A stretch of 64,000 bases of DNA from Sphingobacterium sp. SGR-19 (GTDB lineage Bacteria; Bacteroidota; Bacteroidia; Sphingobacteriales; Sphingobacteriaceae): assembly GCF_011043555.1 (NCBI RefSeq), contig NZ_JAAKGS010000004.1, forward strand, positions 1 to 64,000. The letters are read 5' to 3'. The notes under the pieces are model-generated. The model saw nothing but the letters and a program-made list of their open reading frames with translations, was not told the origin of the DNA and made no database searches. Positions 52,033 through 61,543 of the stretch are shown in pieces (positions within the stretch are counted from its first letter, which is position 1; each line of letters opens with the position of its first letter). The position numbers were made by a program, and so were the translations under genes.

Positions 52033-54069
52033 ATGATGAAAATGAAAAAGATAATAGGAATAATTTCTGTCGTGTTCGTCACGTTTTTCACCGCTTGTGA
52101 AAAGTATTTAGAAACAGAATCGCCTTCTTCGTTGAGTCCGGAGACCGTATTCAACACCAGCTCCATGGCAAAAGCGGCCGTCATGGGGCTTTACGGACGG
52201 ATGACCGACACGTATATATATGGACAAAAGCTTGCCGTCAACTGGCAAGGTGTATCGGACACCGAGTCTAACGGTACCTTCAGTGAGACCAACTATGTTC
52301 AGCCGACCAGTGATTACGGTGCAGGAAACTTTTTTGGTGACGCCAATAATCAAACTACCCGCTGGCAGCGTCTGTATGAATTTGCGGAGATGTCTACAGC
52401 AGTGGTCGATGGCATCCGTAACTCACCCATATTAGAAAGCGATGCCGCAACCATGAAACCGCTATTGGGAGAAGCACTTACGCTCAAATCATTGGCATTT
52501 TTTGAGATTGCTCGCTATTGGGGCGACGCACCTTATAAAAAAGAAGCTTCTAAATCCGATCTTTCCAACGTATATTCCGGAAAGTCAGACAAAGATACTA
52601 TTTACCACTATCTCGTTCAGGATCTAAACGAAGCGCAATCATATCTCCCGTATAAAGGTGCTACTGGCGAATATGGCACCGTAGAGCGTATCACCAAAGG
52701 CTTTGCAAAAGGCCTGCTGGCGAGGGTAGCGTTATTTGCCGGTGGCTGGTCGTTGAGGGACGCGAGTCTATTTCCTAACTCCACTGCGGAAAAACACCCT
52801 ACTATTCCCGAAACCAACGGTTACTACGTCGGACGTCCGAAAAACTGGCGAGATTACTATGCGATTGCGGCTCAGCATACGGCAGAGCTGATTGGTTCAC
52901 CCGACAACCCACACGCCTTAGATCCGAGCTTTCAACATATATGGGAGACTGTATGTGGGGGACAATTGAACAGTTTCAATGAGAATCTTTTTGAAGTCGC
53001 TTTTGGTATGGGACAAAACGGTGATATCGGCTCTCTCATGGGATACGGCGTCGCAGGAGGTTCGAAATATGGCTCTCGGGGCTTCGGCGGTAGCTATGTA
53101 ACCTCTACCGCTTATTATTTTTACTCATTCGACCGCGAAGATCAGCGCCGCGACGTAACGTTGACCTGGATTGGATATGGTGCAGACAACAAAGAGAACG
53201 TGAGCACAAACCCGCACGATGTTAAATTTGGTAAATGGCGGATATACTGGATGTCTGATGCCTATCTGGCCATGCATAAAACCGCTAGCGGAAGGATTGC
53301 AACCGGTGTGAACTGGATATTGATGCGCTATTCGGACGTCTACCTGATGTACGCCGAAGCGTTGAGCCAATTAGAAAACCCTGACGCCGTACACGAAGCT
53401 GCCGGGATATCCGCACGCCAAGCCCTAGAAAAGGTACGTGAAAGAGCTTTTGGCACCGGATCGGCAAAGATAACCCAATATGATCCCAACTTCCTAAATG
53501 CGGTAATCAACGAGCGTGCCTGGGAGTTTGGAGGAGAATCCATCCGCAAACAAGACTTGGTACGTTGGGGATTGTTATATGAGAAAATCGAAGACATGAA
53601 GAAAGCGCTTTGTCTCATGTATGACAATACACAGTCCGTGACCATATTTGACAAGACTTATCAACCTTCAGACTTTCCTAAAACCGTATATTACCGATAT
53701 CGAAACGCAGAATACATAGACCCAAATTCATTAAATTATTATGGTGATCTTCCAGCAGATCCGGGTGGTGATTACGTTTCCGTCTCCTGGTTCACTAAGG
53801 CAATGGAAAAGCCGGAAACCACCGAGCCGGGACGTGTGTATAATTACACCTTGTATCCGGTAAGGGCATTATTGGCAGGAACGGGGTTAATGGTATCTTA
53901 CGATTATTCCGCATTTCTATCGACACTGACCCATGGAACCGAAATCCAGAAACTGTTACAACAATATAAAATGGGGAACGGTGTATGCAATTATCGCTAT
54001 CCGTTCGCCATCTATGTGGACGATATCCGTGAGTCAAGAGGCTATTTAGAAAATTCATATGGATATTAA
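52033..54069 (+). CDS. susD: SusD/RagB-like surface lipoprotein (pair 2)
   Basis: A 678-residue surface glycan-binding lipoprotein, partner of the SusC encoded 3 bases upstream. The lipoprotein signal IIGIISVVFVTFFTACEKYL has its lipid Cys near residue 22. Typical segments are FNTSSMAKAAVMGLYGRMTD, GFAKGLLARVALFAGGWSL, LMRYSDVYLMYAEALSQL and NAVINERAWEFGGESIRKQDLVRWGL. Length is similar to the pair-1 SusD. It is followed by the beta-helix lipoprotein after 19 bases, in one operon. Confidence 0.94.
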   Translation: MMKMKKIIGIISVVFVTFFTACEKYLETESPSSLSPETVFNTSSMAKAAVMGLYGRMTDTYIYGQKLAVNWQGVSDTESNGTFSETNYVQPTSDYGAGNFFGDANNQTTRWQRLYEFAEMSTAVVDGIRNSPILESDAATMKPLLGEALTLKSLAFFEIARYWGDAPYKKEASKSDLSNVYSGKSDKDTIYHYLVQDLNEAQSYLPYKGATGEYGTVERITKGFAKGLLARVALFAGGWSLRDASLFPNSTAEKHPTIPETNGYYVGRPKNWRDYYAIAAQHTAELIGSPDNPHALDPSFQHIWETVCGGQLNSFNENLFEVAFGMGQNGDIGSLMGYGVAGGSKYGSRGFGGSYVTSTAYYFYSFDREDQRRDVTLTWIGYGADNKENVSTNPHDVKFGKWRIYWMSDAYLAMHKTASGRIATGVNWILMRYSDVYLMYAEALSQLENPDAVHEAAGISARQALEKVRERAFGTGSAKITQYDPNFLNAVINERAWEFGGESIRKQDLVRWGLLYEKIEDMKKALCLMYDNTQSVTIFDKTYQPSDFPKTVYYRYRNAEYIDPNSLNYYGDLPADPGGDYVSVSWFTKAMEKPETTEPGRVYNYTLYPVRALLAGTGLMVSYDYSAFLSTLTHGTEIQKLLQQYKMGNGVCNYRYPFAIYVDDIRESRGYLENSYGY

Positions 54070-54088
54070 TGAGTAGAGCAAAACAGTC

Positions 54089-55717
54089 ATGAGAAAGATT
54101 TTAATAAATATGATTATGCTAGTTGCAATGGCACTAGCTATGTCAAGCTGCGAAAAGAAAGTCAACGATTGGGATGTCGATCCTTCCTATGCAGGACTCT
54201 TCCGATCGCTAAGTTTCGAAACAACCAACATCGGGGCTACCGATGTAGAAATCGGTTATACCCAAACCGTATCGGCTAACAAATATCTTTTTGAGTTCAG
54301 CAAAGATAGTTTAGCATTTAACGAGATTGTTAAAACGGTAGAAATTCTAGCGGATACGCTGACACCCTTTGCACCGTCCACCACGCCAACACGGGTGGTC
54401 TACCGCACGATATTCGAGGATTTAGACGGAACATCTCCTTACTCCGTACGCATGAAAGGCATCAATACGGAGACTGGCCAGGAGTCGGGCTATGTAGAAC
54501 TGTTTTTTAAAACCATGGCAGAGCAATTGTTTTCCGGTGCCGATATATCCTTAGACCGGATTACGATGCACTGGTCGGCAACCGACAATGTGACCCATAT
54601 TGTGGTCACCGATCCGATAAATGATGATAGTGAGGTAAAACGGGTAGATTTGACAGCTTCCCATAAAACAGAAGGGTCTGCTACGATTACCGATCTACAG
54701 CCCGGTAAACTCTATGCGGTTTCCATCTATAACAACGATGTTTTACGAGGAACTCGGGTTCTCGTAACCTCAGGTATAGCGGGGGGCGAGATCATTCCCG
54801 TCTCTCCTGGAGACGATATCCCCGCCTTGGTTTCTGCTGCCGTTGCTGCCGGCAAACAAAACATCATTTTAAATTTCTCGGGCGATCAACCGTACAATCT
54901 GGGTGCCGTAACATTACCGTCAGGCGTCATCAATGTCAGCGTAACCGGAACGGCGAATGCCAATGGGGAGAATCCCGTACTGCAAATCAGTTCTTTCAAA
55001 TTATCGGACACACAGTACGGTAGGGTTCTATTTGAGAACGTGGATCTTCACGCGAATAGCGAAAGTTCATTTCTCATCACCTCCGATCAGGCAGGTATGC
55101 GGGCTACAGGCTACTGGTTCATCAACTGCTATATACAAAGCTTTGGCAACGGCGTGGTACGTTTGAATAATGCCGTCAATGTGGGACAAATCAGGTTTGA
55201 TAATTGTAGAATCCATAAAAACGGAGGCTGGGGTGTTGTAAATGTGGGTGGAAGTTCGGCGGTTGTCGATTCTATCAAGTTTACCAACAGCACGCTAACC
55301 GACCTTTCCACACAGCTCATGGATGTACGGGTAGCGGTCAAAAAGATTGTTGTACAGAACTGTACCTTCTACAATCAGAACGCCGCTATGACCCAGTTGT
55401 TGCGTTTTGATACGAATAGGCTCCCGTTAGAGTTGCAGGCAGGGAACAATATTATTGCCGGCACAAACAGCGGCGCCAAACTAAATGCAACCAGCTATAA
55501 TCATGGAGATTTTGCCCTCCCGGTATCCTTCGCTGGTAGTTACCGGACGAACGAGTTTGAAATAGAAAGAGATGCTCGTGGATTTGCAGATATTACGCTC
55601 TTCAACGGTAGTGCTGCCGATCTTTTTGTGGATCCAGATGCCGGCGATTTTAGGATTAAACCCGGCAACGGTTTTGGCGGCCGCGGAACAGCTGGCGATC
55701 CCCGTTGGTTCGAATAA
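54089..55717 (+). CDS. Surface lipoprotein with FN3-like and beta-helix domains (DUF5123/DUF4957-type)
   Basis: A 542-residue lipoprotein (signal LVAMALAMSSCEKK, lipid Cys near residue 21). Residues about 30-145 and 150-235 look like two fibronectin-type beta-sandwiches, the second containing ITDLQPGKLYAVSIYN. Residues about 240-540 are a parallel beta-helix of short strands and Asn/Gly turns (FENVDLHANSES, FINCYIQSFGNGVV, FDNCRIHKNGGWGV, FTNSTLTDLS, VQNCTFYNQN), resembling DUF4957/DUF5123 proteins of pectin loci. No lyase or GH28 catalytic set is evident, so it is more likely a surface glycan-binding protein or divergent enzyme. It follows SusD2 and ends at a strong terminator. Confidence 0.8.
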   Translation: MRKILINMIMLVAMALAMSSCEKKVNDWDVDPSYAGLFRSLSFETTNIGATDVEIGYTQTVSANKYLFEFSKDSLAFNEIVKTVEILADTLTPFAPSTTPTRVVYRTIFEDLDGTSPYSVRMKGINTETGQESGYVELFFKTMAEQLFSGADISLDRITMHWSATDNVTHIVVTDPINDDSEVKRVDLTASHKTEGSATITDLQPGKLYAVSIYNNDVLRGTRVLVTSGIAGGEIIPVSPGDDIPALVSAAVAAGKQNIILNFSGDQPYNLGAVTLPSGVINVSVTGTANANGENPVLQISSFKLSDTQYGRVLFENVDLHANSESSFLITSDQAGMRATGYWFINCYIQSFGNGVVRLNNAVNVGQIRFDNCRIHKNGGWGVVNVGGSSAVVDSIKFTNSTLTDLSTQLMDVRVAVKKIVVQNCTFYNQNAAMTQLLRFDTNRLPLELQAGNNIIAGTNSGAKLNATSYNHGDFALPVSFAGSYRTNEFEIERDARGFADITLFNGSAADLFVDPDAGDFRIKPGNGFGGRGTAGDPRWFE

Positions 55718-55776
55718 AAATAACCCCATATGCCCCAGACTCACCGTATAACGTCTGCGGGCATTTTGTTATTTTT
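55716..55776 (+). terminator. Terminator after the SusC2/SusD2/lipoprotein operon
   Basis: AAAAATAAC pairs with GTTATTTTT and, inside, ATGCCC and AGAC pair with GGGCAT and GTCT around a small bulge. The T-rich right arm continues TTATT. It overlaps the stop codon region of the lipoprotein gene and separates it from CE8 copy 2. Confidence 0.75.
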
Positions 55777-55815
55777 ATTATATGGATAAAGTAATGAATA
55801 TTAAATAAATGCAAT

Positions 55816-56877
55816 ATGGCTTCAATATTGAAAATTAAAAATGATATGCCGGGTATCTCGATGCTATGCGCTGTCCTGCTAATAGCGGTTTATCCTATTC
55901 TGATATCCTGTTCTAACCGTTCGGAAACAAGGTCGTTGGAAGAAGGGGAAACGATCAAGGCAGATGCCGTTGTAGCGACAGATGGTACCGGGGATTTCAC
56001 ATCCTTGCAAGACGCGATTGATGCCGCACCAAATAACAGGACGGAATATTACTACATCTACGTTAAAAAAGGTACTTACAAAGAGGTCGTCACTATCCCC
56101 CAAAATAAAGACTATATCTATCTCTATGGAGATGACGCCACAACTACGGTATTGACCTTTGACAATTATGCCAGCCGGGTTAAACCAGATGGTTCGGAAT
56201 ACGGCACCAGTGGCTCTGCATCGTTCTTCGTGCAGGGCAATAACTTCGTTGCCGAAAACATAACTTTCGAAAATACTGCAGGAATGACTGCCGGTCAGGC
56301 GCTGGCCATAAACATCGGCGCACAGCATTCCGCGTTCCGTAATTGCCGCTTTTTAGGGCATCAGGATACGTGGTATGCAGGCAACGGAACCTACCAATAT
56401 CTCAAAGATTGCTATATTGAAGGATCGGTGGATTTCATTTTTGGTGGATCTACTGCATTCTTTGATCATTGCCAGTTGGAAAGTACCCGAAATGGTTACA
56501 TTACAGCGGCATCTACTCCTGAAAGTCAAACCTACGGATATGTATTTCATCAATGTACCCTAACCGCTCGTCCGGAGATAACCGAAAGTTCTGTTTATCT
56601 CGGCAGGCCTTGGCGCCCGAATGCAAAAGTCGTATTCGTCGAGTGTGCTATGGATAAGCACATACAGCTAGCCGGTTGGCATAACTGGGGAAAGCCTGAT
56701 AATGAAAAAACAGCATTTTATGCCGAATACAAATCTACCGGCGCCGGTGCTAGGAAAGATACCCGCGTTTCATGGTCTCATCAACTGACGATGGAAGAAG
56801 CTAAGCGCTTTACCTATGAGAACGTTATCGGCGATCAACATCCTAAATTTATTGAGGAAAAAATTCAGATCAAATGA
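55816..56877 (+). CDS. Pectin methylesterase, family CE8 (copy 2), lipoprotein
   Basis: A 353-residue pectinesterase with a lipoprotein signal (LCAVLLIAVYPILISCSN, lipid Cys near residue 33), so it is probably held at the cell surface or in the periplasm. The beta-helix has catalytic Asp184 (GHQDTWY) and Asp206 (GSVDFIFG), Arg264 in GRPWRP, and the start ATDGTGDFTSLQDAIDAAP. It differs from copy 1 in anchoring and in the TSGSASFFVQGN loop. It is separated from the SusC2 operon by a terminator, and GH28 follows after 109 bases with its own promoter element. Confidence 0.95.
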   Translation: MASILKIKNDMPGISMLCAVLLIAVYPILISCSNRSETRSLEEGETIKADAVVATDGTGDFTSLQDAIDAAPNNRTEYYYIYVKKGTYKEVVTIPQNKDYIYLYGDDATTTVLTFDNYASRVKPDGSEYGTSGSASFFVQGNNFVAENITFENTAGMTAGQALAINIGAQHSAFRNCRFLGHQDTWYAGNGTYQYLKDCYIEGSVDFIFGGSTAFFDHCQLESTRNGYITAASTPESQTYGYVFHQCTLTARPEITESSVYLGRPWRPNAKVVFVECAMDKHIQLAGWHNWGKPDNEKTAFYAEYKSTGAGARKDTRVSWSHQLTMEEAKRFTYENVIGDQHPKFIEEKIQIK

Positions 56878-56950
56878 TTAGTCGTTTCAAATAGAACGGC
56901 CAACTAAACAAGGAGACAATTATAAATTAGTCGCACATATTACCGAAAGA

Positions 56951-56958
56951 TAATTTTG
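56951..56958 (+). promoter_or_regulatory. -7 promoter element of the GH28-GH95 operon
   Basis: TAATTTTG is a perfect TAnnTTTG element 29 bases before the GH28 start codon. No strong TTTG is seen 19-21 bases upstream. Confidence 0.5.
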
Positions 56959-56986
56959 AATAAAATAGAAACTATAAAAAAGAAAC

Positions 56987-58651
56987 ATGTTTTTGAAACA
57001 AAAAAGAAGTGTTTGGATCGCCGTAAGTATGTCCGTTTTATCGATGTTGAGCGCGCCTGTGGAAGGTCATACTCAACCAACAAAGAGTCCCTTTAACTGG
57101 GATAATTTACCGGAAGTTCAACAACCCATGTTCCGAAAAGACACCCTTGATATTCGAGATTTCGGGGCCAAAGGGGATGGAATGACGCTCAATACCAAAA
57201 GCATCAACGAAGCGATAGCGGTAAGCAACCAAAATAATGGAGGCGTCGTATTTATCCCTGCCGGCTATTGGCTATCTGGTCCTATTGAATTAAAAAGTAA
57301 TGTGAACCTGCATTTAGACGACAACGCGTTCCTACAGTTTACGGCAGACTTTGATCAATATCAGATCGTAGAAGGCAACTATGAAGGCAAACCATCTGCC
57401 CGAAACCAGTCCCCCATCAGCGGAAAAGGCATAAAAAATATCGCTATTACCGGAAAAGGTACGATCGACGGAAACGGCGATGCCTGGCGCATGGTTGGAA
57501 AGGGAGCCCTAACGGATAGAGAGTGGCGCGATAAGGTTGCCTCCGGTGGACTGATCAGTGATGATGGTAAAACTTGGTTTCCTTCAGAAAAAACAAAGCG
57601 AGCACATGAAGAAAAGCGTTCGGTTTTATTGGATGAGGGCAAAACCTTGGCGGACTTTGAAGATATTAAGGACTACCTCCGTCCCAACTTACTGGTGTTA
57701 ACGAATTGCGAACAGGTATTGTTGGAGGCTGTTACGTTCCAAAACTCCCCCGCGTGGAACCTCCATCCACTCATGAGCCGGCATGTTACGATTAGGGATG
57801 TTAAAATCAAAAACCCAGATTATGCACAGAATGGTGATGGTATTGATATCGAATCCTGCTCCAATGTACTCATTGAAGATTGTATTTTGGATGTAGGTGA
57901 TGATGCGATCTGTATCAAATCCGGAAAAGATGAAGAAGGACGTAGGCGTGGAATTCCTACAGAAAAAGTTATTATCCGTCGCAATAAAGTATATTTAGGT
58001 CATGGTGGATTTGTCGTCGGCAGCGAGATGTCCGGCGGAGCGCGAGATATTTTTGTTGAAGATTGCACGTTCATGGGAACTGACAAGGGAATACGTTTTA
58101 AAACGACACGTGGGCGTGGCGGGATTGTGGAAAATATTCATATTCGGGATATAAACATGTCAGATATTGTTGACGAAGCCATTTTCTTTGATATGTATTA
58201 CTGGACCAAACCACCAGCAGCAAACGAAGTACAAGAAATTCCGCCCGTAACGGCGGAAACCCCGCAAATCAGAAATATATTCATCGAAAACATCAATTGT
58301 AATGGCGGAAAAGTAGGTGTTTTCGTACGTGGGCTGCCAGAAATGCCCGTACAGCACATTCATATGAAGAATTTAAACCTGGCCGTGAATAAAGGGGTTG
58401 AAATAAAAGATGCCCAGCATATTACGATAGAAAATGCGATGCTAAATACCCAAACGGAAGCGCCATTATTGTATATCGAAAGTGCAAAAAATCTTGCATT
58501 TAAAGGGTTGCAATTCGATAAGAAGCAACCACAAACCGTTGCAGTGCATGGTTCTAATTCGTCTAATATTGTCATTGAAAACACCCCGATTGATAAAGGC
58601 AGTATAAGCTTCCATCATGGGGCAAGGAAAGAAGCTGTAAAACTGAATTAA
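56987..58651 (+). CDS. Polygalacturonase-like glycoside hydrolase, family GH28
   Basis: A 554-residue secreted right-handed beta-helix enzyme. Signal peptide WIAVSMSVLSMLSAPVEG. After the entry motif DIRDFGAKGDGMT near residue 57 come the GH28 catalytic residues: NGDGIDIES with Asp284 (Gly in place of the usual Thr of NTD), Asp305 and Asp306 in GDDAICIKSG, His339 in GHGGFVVGSE, and Arg370/Lys372 in RFKTT. A long insert at about 160-235 between the first coils and the core is typical of Bacteroidota exo-acting GH28. It probably removes galacturonate from oligogalacturonides or rhamnogalacturonan. GH95 follows after 11 bases. Confidence 0.94.
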   Translation: MFLKQKRSVWIAVSMSVLSMLSAPVEGHTQPTKSPFNWDNLPEVQQPMFRKDTLDIRDFGAKGDGMTLNTKSINEAIAVSNQNNGGVVFIPAGYWLSGPIELKSNVNLHLDDNAFLQFTADFDQYQIVEGNYEGKPSARNQSPISGKGIKNIAITGKGTIDGNGDAWRMVGKGALTDREWRDKVASGGLISDDGKTWFPSEKTKRAHEEKRSVLLDEGKTLADFEDIKDYLRPNLLVLTNCEQVLLEAVTFQNSPAWNLHPLMSRHVTIRDVKIKNPDYAQNGDGIDIESCSNVLIEDCILDVGDDAICIKSGKDEEGRRRGIPTEKVIIRRNKVYLGHGGFVVGSEMSGGARDIFVEDCTFMGTDKGIRFKTTRGRGGIVENIHIRDINMSDIVDEAIFFDMYYWTKPPAANEVQEIPPVTAETPQIRNIFIENINCNGGKVGVFVRGLPEMPVQHIHMKNLNLAVNKGVEIKDAQHITIENAMLNTQTEAPLLYIESAKNLAFKGLQFDKKQPQTVAVHGSNSSNIVIENTPIDKGSISFHHGARKEAVKLN

Positions 58652-58662
58652 AAACAGAAATA

Positions 58663-61146
58663 ATGAGGAATAAAAATATGCTAAAGACGATTTTATTAGC
58701 CGCCACGGTACTATTCGCTCCGTGGACCATGTTGCAAGCACAGCAGGAACTAAAACTGAAATATGATAAACCCGCCACCGATTGGAACGAAGCGCTGCCG
58801 ATTGGAAACAGTCGACTTGGTGCCATGGTTTTTGGAAATCCAGCGAAGGAGCAAATACAACTAAACGAAGAAACGATATGGGCAGGTGAACCGGGTAATA
58901 ATGTACCCAAAAATACATACGACAAGATTGTCGCGATCCGAAAACTACTGGCCGAAGGAAAAGCCAGAGAAGCACAAGATTTGTCGAATGTCACCTTCCC
59001 GCGACAAGCACCGGACGATTTAGATTACGGTATGCCTTACCAAACCTTTGGAAGTCTTTGGTTAAGTTTCCCAGGGCACGAGACATTCCGTGATTTTTAT
59101 CGCGAGCTCGACATCCAAGATGCGGTAGCACGCACATCGTATAAGGTGGACGGCGTTCAATATCATCGAGAAGTGTTTGCTTCTTTTACGGACGATGTTG
59201 TCATCGTTCGTTTAACTTCCTCCAAGAAAAATGCCCTTTCGTTTTCCATGGGGCTCAGCACTCCCCATAAGATACACGCGCTAACCGCAACAGAAAAACA
59301 GCTGAACCTGTCGGGTACCAGCGGATCAGTGGATCGCAAAACGGGGAAAGTAAATTTTGAGGGTATTGTGCGTCCGGTCCTAAAAGGAGGCCAACTAACC
59401 GTAAACGGGAATAGCTTTGACATCAAAGATGCAGATGAGGTCATCTTGTATATTTCTGTCGGCACCAATTTCAATCGGTATAACGATTTAAGTGGAAACC
59501 CGTCCAAACGGGCGCAAACCATATTGGACAAGGCGCTAGGTGTAAAATACAACAAGGCACTGGCTAACCACAGCAAAAAATACCAACATTTTTTTAATCG
59601 GGTTCAGCTGGATCTGGGCACCTCGGCACAGGCTAATAAGACAACCGATGTACGGGTACAAGAATTTGCAACAGCACACGATCCGGCATTGGTCTCTTTA
59701 TATTTTCAATTTGGGCGATACCTGCTGATCAGTTCCTCGCAGCCTGGTGGTCAGCCAGCGAACTTACAGGGTATATGGAATGAGAAGCTATCTCCGCCAT
59801 GGGACAGTAAGTATACCGTCAACATTAACACTGAGATGAACTACTGGCCTGCCGAGGTGACTAATCTATCGGAAATGCACGAGCCCCTATTTTCGATGTT
59901 GGAAGATCTTTCGGTAACCGGACAGGAAAGCGCACGGGAAATGTACCATGCCCGTGGATGGAATATGCATCATAACACGGATCTGTGGCGCATTACAGGT
60001 GTTGTGGATGGCGGTTATTACGGCATGTGGCCGATGGGAGGTGCTTGGTTAAGCCAACATATTTGGCAGCATTACCTGTACAACGGACAAACATCCTTTT
60101 TGCAGAAATATTATGATATTCTGAAAGGGAAAGCACTGTTTTACCTCGATATTCTGCACGAAGACCGTTCAGGACAATGGCTTGTCGTCAGCCCGTCGAT
60201 GTCGCCAGAAAACTCGTACCTGCCGGGTAGTGTCGGTGTTTCGGCCGGTACCACCATGGATAATCAATTGATCTTTGATGTGTTTCATAACTTTATCGAT
60301 GCTGCAAAAATATTAGATGTAGACCGCTCATTAGCAGACTCTGTTAAAGTGGCACTGAACAGACTACCACCCATGCAGATCGGTCAGCACACCCAATTGC
60401 AAGAATGGTTGGAGGACTTGGATAAAACGACTGACCAACACCGGCACATCTCTCACTTGTATGGGTTATATCCGGCCGGGCAGATATCGCCTTTCCGCAA
60501 TCCAGATCTAACAGAAGCAGCCGTCAACTCGTTGATCTACCGTGGCGATAAGTCCACCGGATGGTCCATGGGTTGGAAAGTAAACTGGTGGGCTCGTCTA
60601 TTGGATGGTAATCAAACGTATAAACTCATTCAGGAACAGCTGAGTCCACCAGTGGGCGATAAAGGACAGGGCGGCGGTACTTATCCCAATTTATTGGATG
60701 CGCACCCCCCTTTCCAAATTGACGGGAATTTTGGCTGTACGTCTGGTATTGCAGAAATGTTGGTACAGTCTTATGACGGGAATATTTTTATCCTTCCGGC
60801 CTTACCCGATGCTTTACCTCGTGGCAGTGTCCGTGGTTTGAAAGTTCGCGGCGGTTTTGAAATTGATATGTCCTGGGATAGTAGCAAACTAACGACCCTT
60901 ATCGTTAAGTCAACATTAGGCGGAAACTGTCGCCTTCGTTTAGCGCAGGAAACAAATTTGAAAAGTGATCACCTGCTGGACATTGCAGAAGGAGAAAACC
61001 CGAATCCATTTTATCGGGTGCATCCGATCAAAGAACCATTAACATCGGACAAGGCGCATTTGAAAGGATTTGTTTTACCCGACACGAAATTGGTAGAATT
61101 TGATACGAAGGCAGGTGGGGTGTATACCTTTGTTAATCAGCAGTAG
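58663..61146 (+). CDS. Glycoside hydrolase family 95 (alpha-L-fucosidase or alpha-L-galactosidase)
   Basis: An 827-residue exported enzyme (signal peptide KTILLAATVLFAPWTMLQAQ). The N-terminal beta-sandwich (about 25-280) opens with the family phrase WNEALPIGNSRLGAMVFG and LNEETIWAGEPGN. The (alpha/alpha)6 catalytic barrel has NINTEMNYWPAEV and the DGNFG motif with the probable general base Asp687. A C-terminal beta domain follows. In pectin loci GH95 members act on L-fucose or L-galactose of rhamnogalacturonan-II or xyloglucan side chains; the sequence does not let me choose. It is the last plus-strand gene, before an odd intergenic region. Confidence 0.93.
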   Translation: MRNKNMLKTILLAATVLFAPWTMLQAQQELKLKYDKPATDWNEALPIGNSRLGAMVFGNPAKEQIQLNEETIWAGEPGNNVPKNTYDKIVAIRKLLAEGKAREAQDLSNVTFPRQAPDDLDYGMPYQTFGSLWLSFPGHETFRDFYRELDIQDAVARTSYKVDGVQYHREVFASFTDDVVIVRLTSSKKNALSFSMGLSTPHKIHALTATEKQLNLSGTSGSVDRKTGKVNFEGIVRPVLKGGQLTVNGNSFDIKDADEVILYISVGTNFNRYNDLSGNPSKRAQTILDKALGVKYNKALANHSKKYQHFFNRVQLDLGTSAQANKTTDVRVQEFATAHDPALVSLYFQFGRYLLISSSQPGGQPANLQGIWNEKLSPPWDSKYTVNINTEMNYWPAEVTNLSEMHEPLFSMLEDLSVTGQESAREMYHARGWNMHHNTDLWRITGVVDGGYYGMWPMGGAWLSQHIWQHYLYNGQTSFLQKYYDILKGKALFYLDILHEDRSGQWLVVSPSMSPENSYLPGSVGVSAGTTMDNQLIFDVFHNFIDAAKILDVDRSLADSVKVALNRLPPMQIGQHTQLQEWLEDLDKTTDQHRHISHLYGLYPAGQISPFRNPDLTEAAVNSLIYRGDKSTGWSMGWKVNWWARLLDGNQTYKLIQEQLSPPVGDKGQGGGTYPNLLDAHPPFQIDGNFGCTSGIAEMLVQSYDGNIFILPALPDALPRGSVRGLKVRGGFEIDMSWDSSKLTTLIVKSTLGGNCRLRLAQETNLKSDHLLDIAEGENPNPFYRVHPIKEPLTSDKAHLKGFVLPDTKLVEFDTKAGGVYTFVNQQ

Positions 61147-61235
61147 TCGAACGGAAATGTCTCGTCGGCGGACAGACGTATCACGTTGTCGCACGCTGAC
61201 ATAGTTTCGTTGCCTGGCGTACTGATCTTTGCCGC

Positions 61236-61249
61236 TATGTACATGTACA
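61236..61249. repeat. Repeat TATGTACATGTACA, copy 1
   Basis: The 14-mer TATGTACATGTACA recurs exactly at 61530-61543, 294 bases away. Both contain the perfect palindrome GTACATGTAC, and in both a GGCGT precedes within 20 bases. Confidence 0.8.
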
Positions 61250-61257
61250 TGTGAATG

Positions 61258-61287
61258 CCTGCACGGGACATTTTTGTTTTGTGCAGG
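61258..61287 (+). terminator. Possible terminator hairpin after GH95
   Basis: CCTGCAC at 61258-61264 pairs with GTGCAGG at 61281-61287 around a 16-base loop that contains the T-rich stretch. There is no T-run directly behind the stem, so termination is uncertain. Confidence 0.35.
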
Positions 61288-61470
61288 AACATAGTGAACA
61301 TGTCACGTGCATGAATGATTCTGTTACGTGACTTTACGATCAACTACAAGGACATCGTCGTTCACGCACGTGACATCTTTGACAAGTACCGTGCGGTCAT
61401 CGACCATCCAAAGGACATTGTCGTGATGTCAGGCAACAAGTACGTTTTGACACGGTACAAAACCGACAAC

Positions 61471-61499
61471 TACAGTGACATAATGATTATGTCACTGTA
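61471..61499. repeat. 29-bp near-perfect palindrome
   Basis: TACAGTGACATAAT and ATTATGTCACTGTA form perfect 14-base arms around a single G. It could be a protein-binding dyad, a cruciform, or an RNA hairpin. No T-run follows on either strand, so a classic terminator is unlikely. Confidence 0.85.
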
Positions 61500-61529
61500 C
61501 ATTGTCGTTAATTACATTGCGGTTGGCGT

Positions 61530-61543
61530 TATGTACATGTACA
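61530..61543. repeat. Repeat TATGTACATGTACA, copy 2
   Basis: This is an exact second copy of the 14-mer at 61236-61249, same orientation. Together the two bracket most of the word-rich region. Confidence 0.8.

Noticed and set aside
58466..58975. 169-codon minus-strand frame over the GH28-GH95 junction
   Set aside because: It is antisense to two well-supported genes with hydrophobic shadow composition.
61137..61343. 68-codon minus-strand open frame at the GH95 end
   Set aside because: It overlaps the GH95 stop, has no family likeness and lies in the same repetitive sequence.
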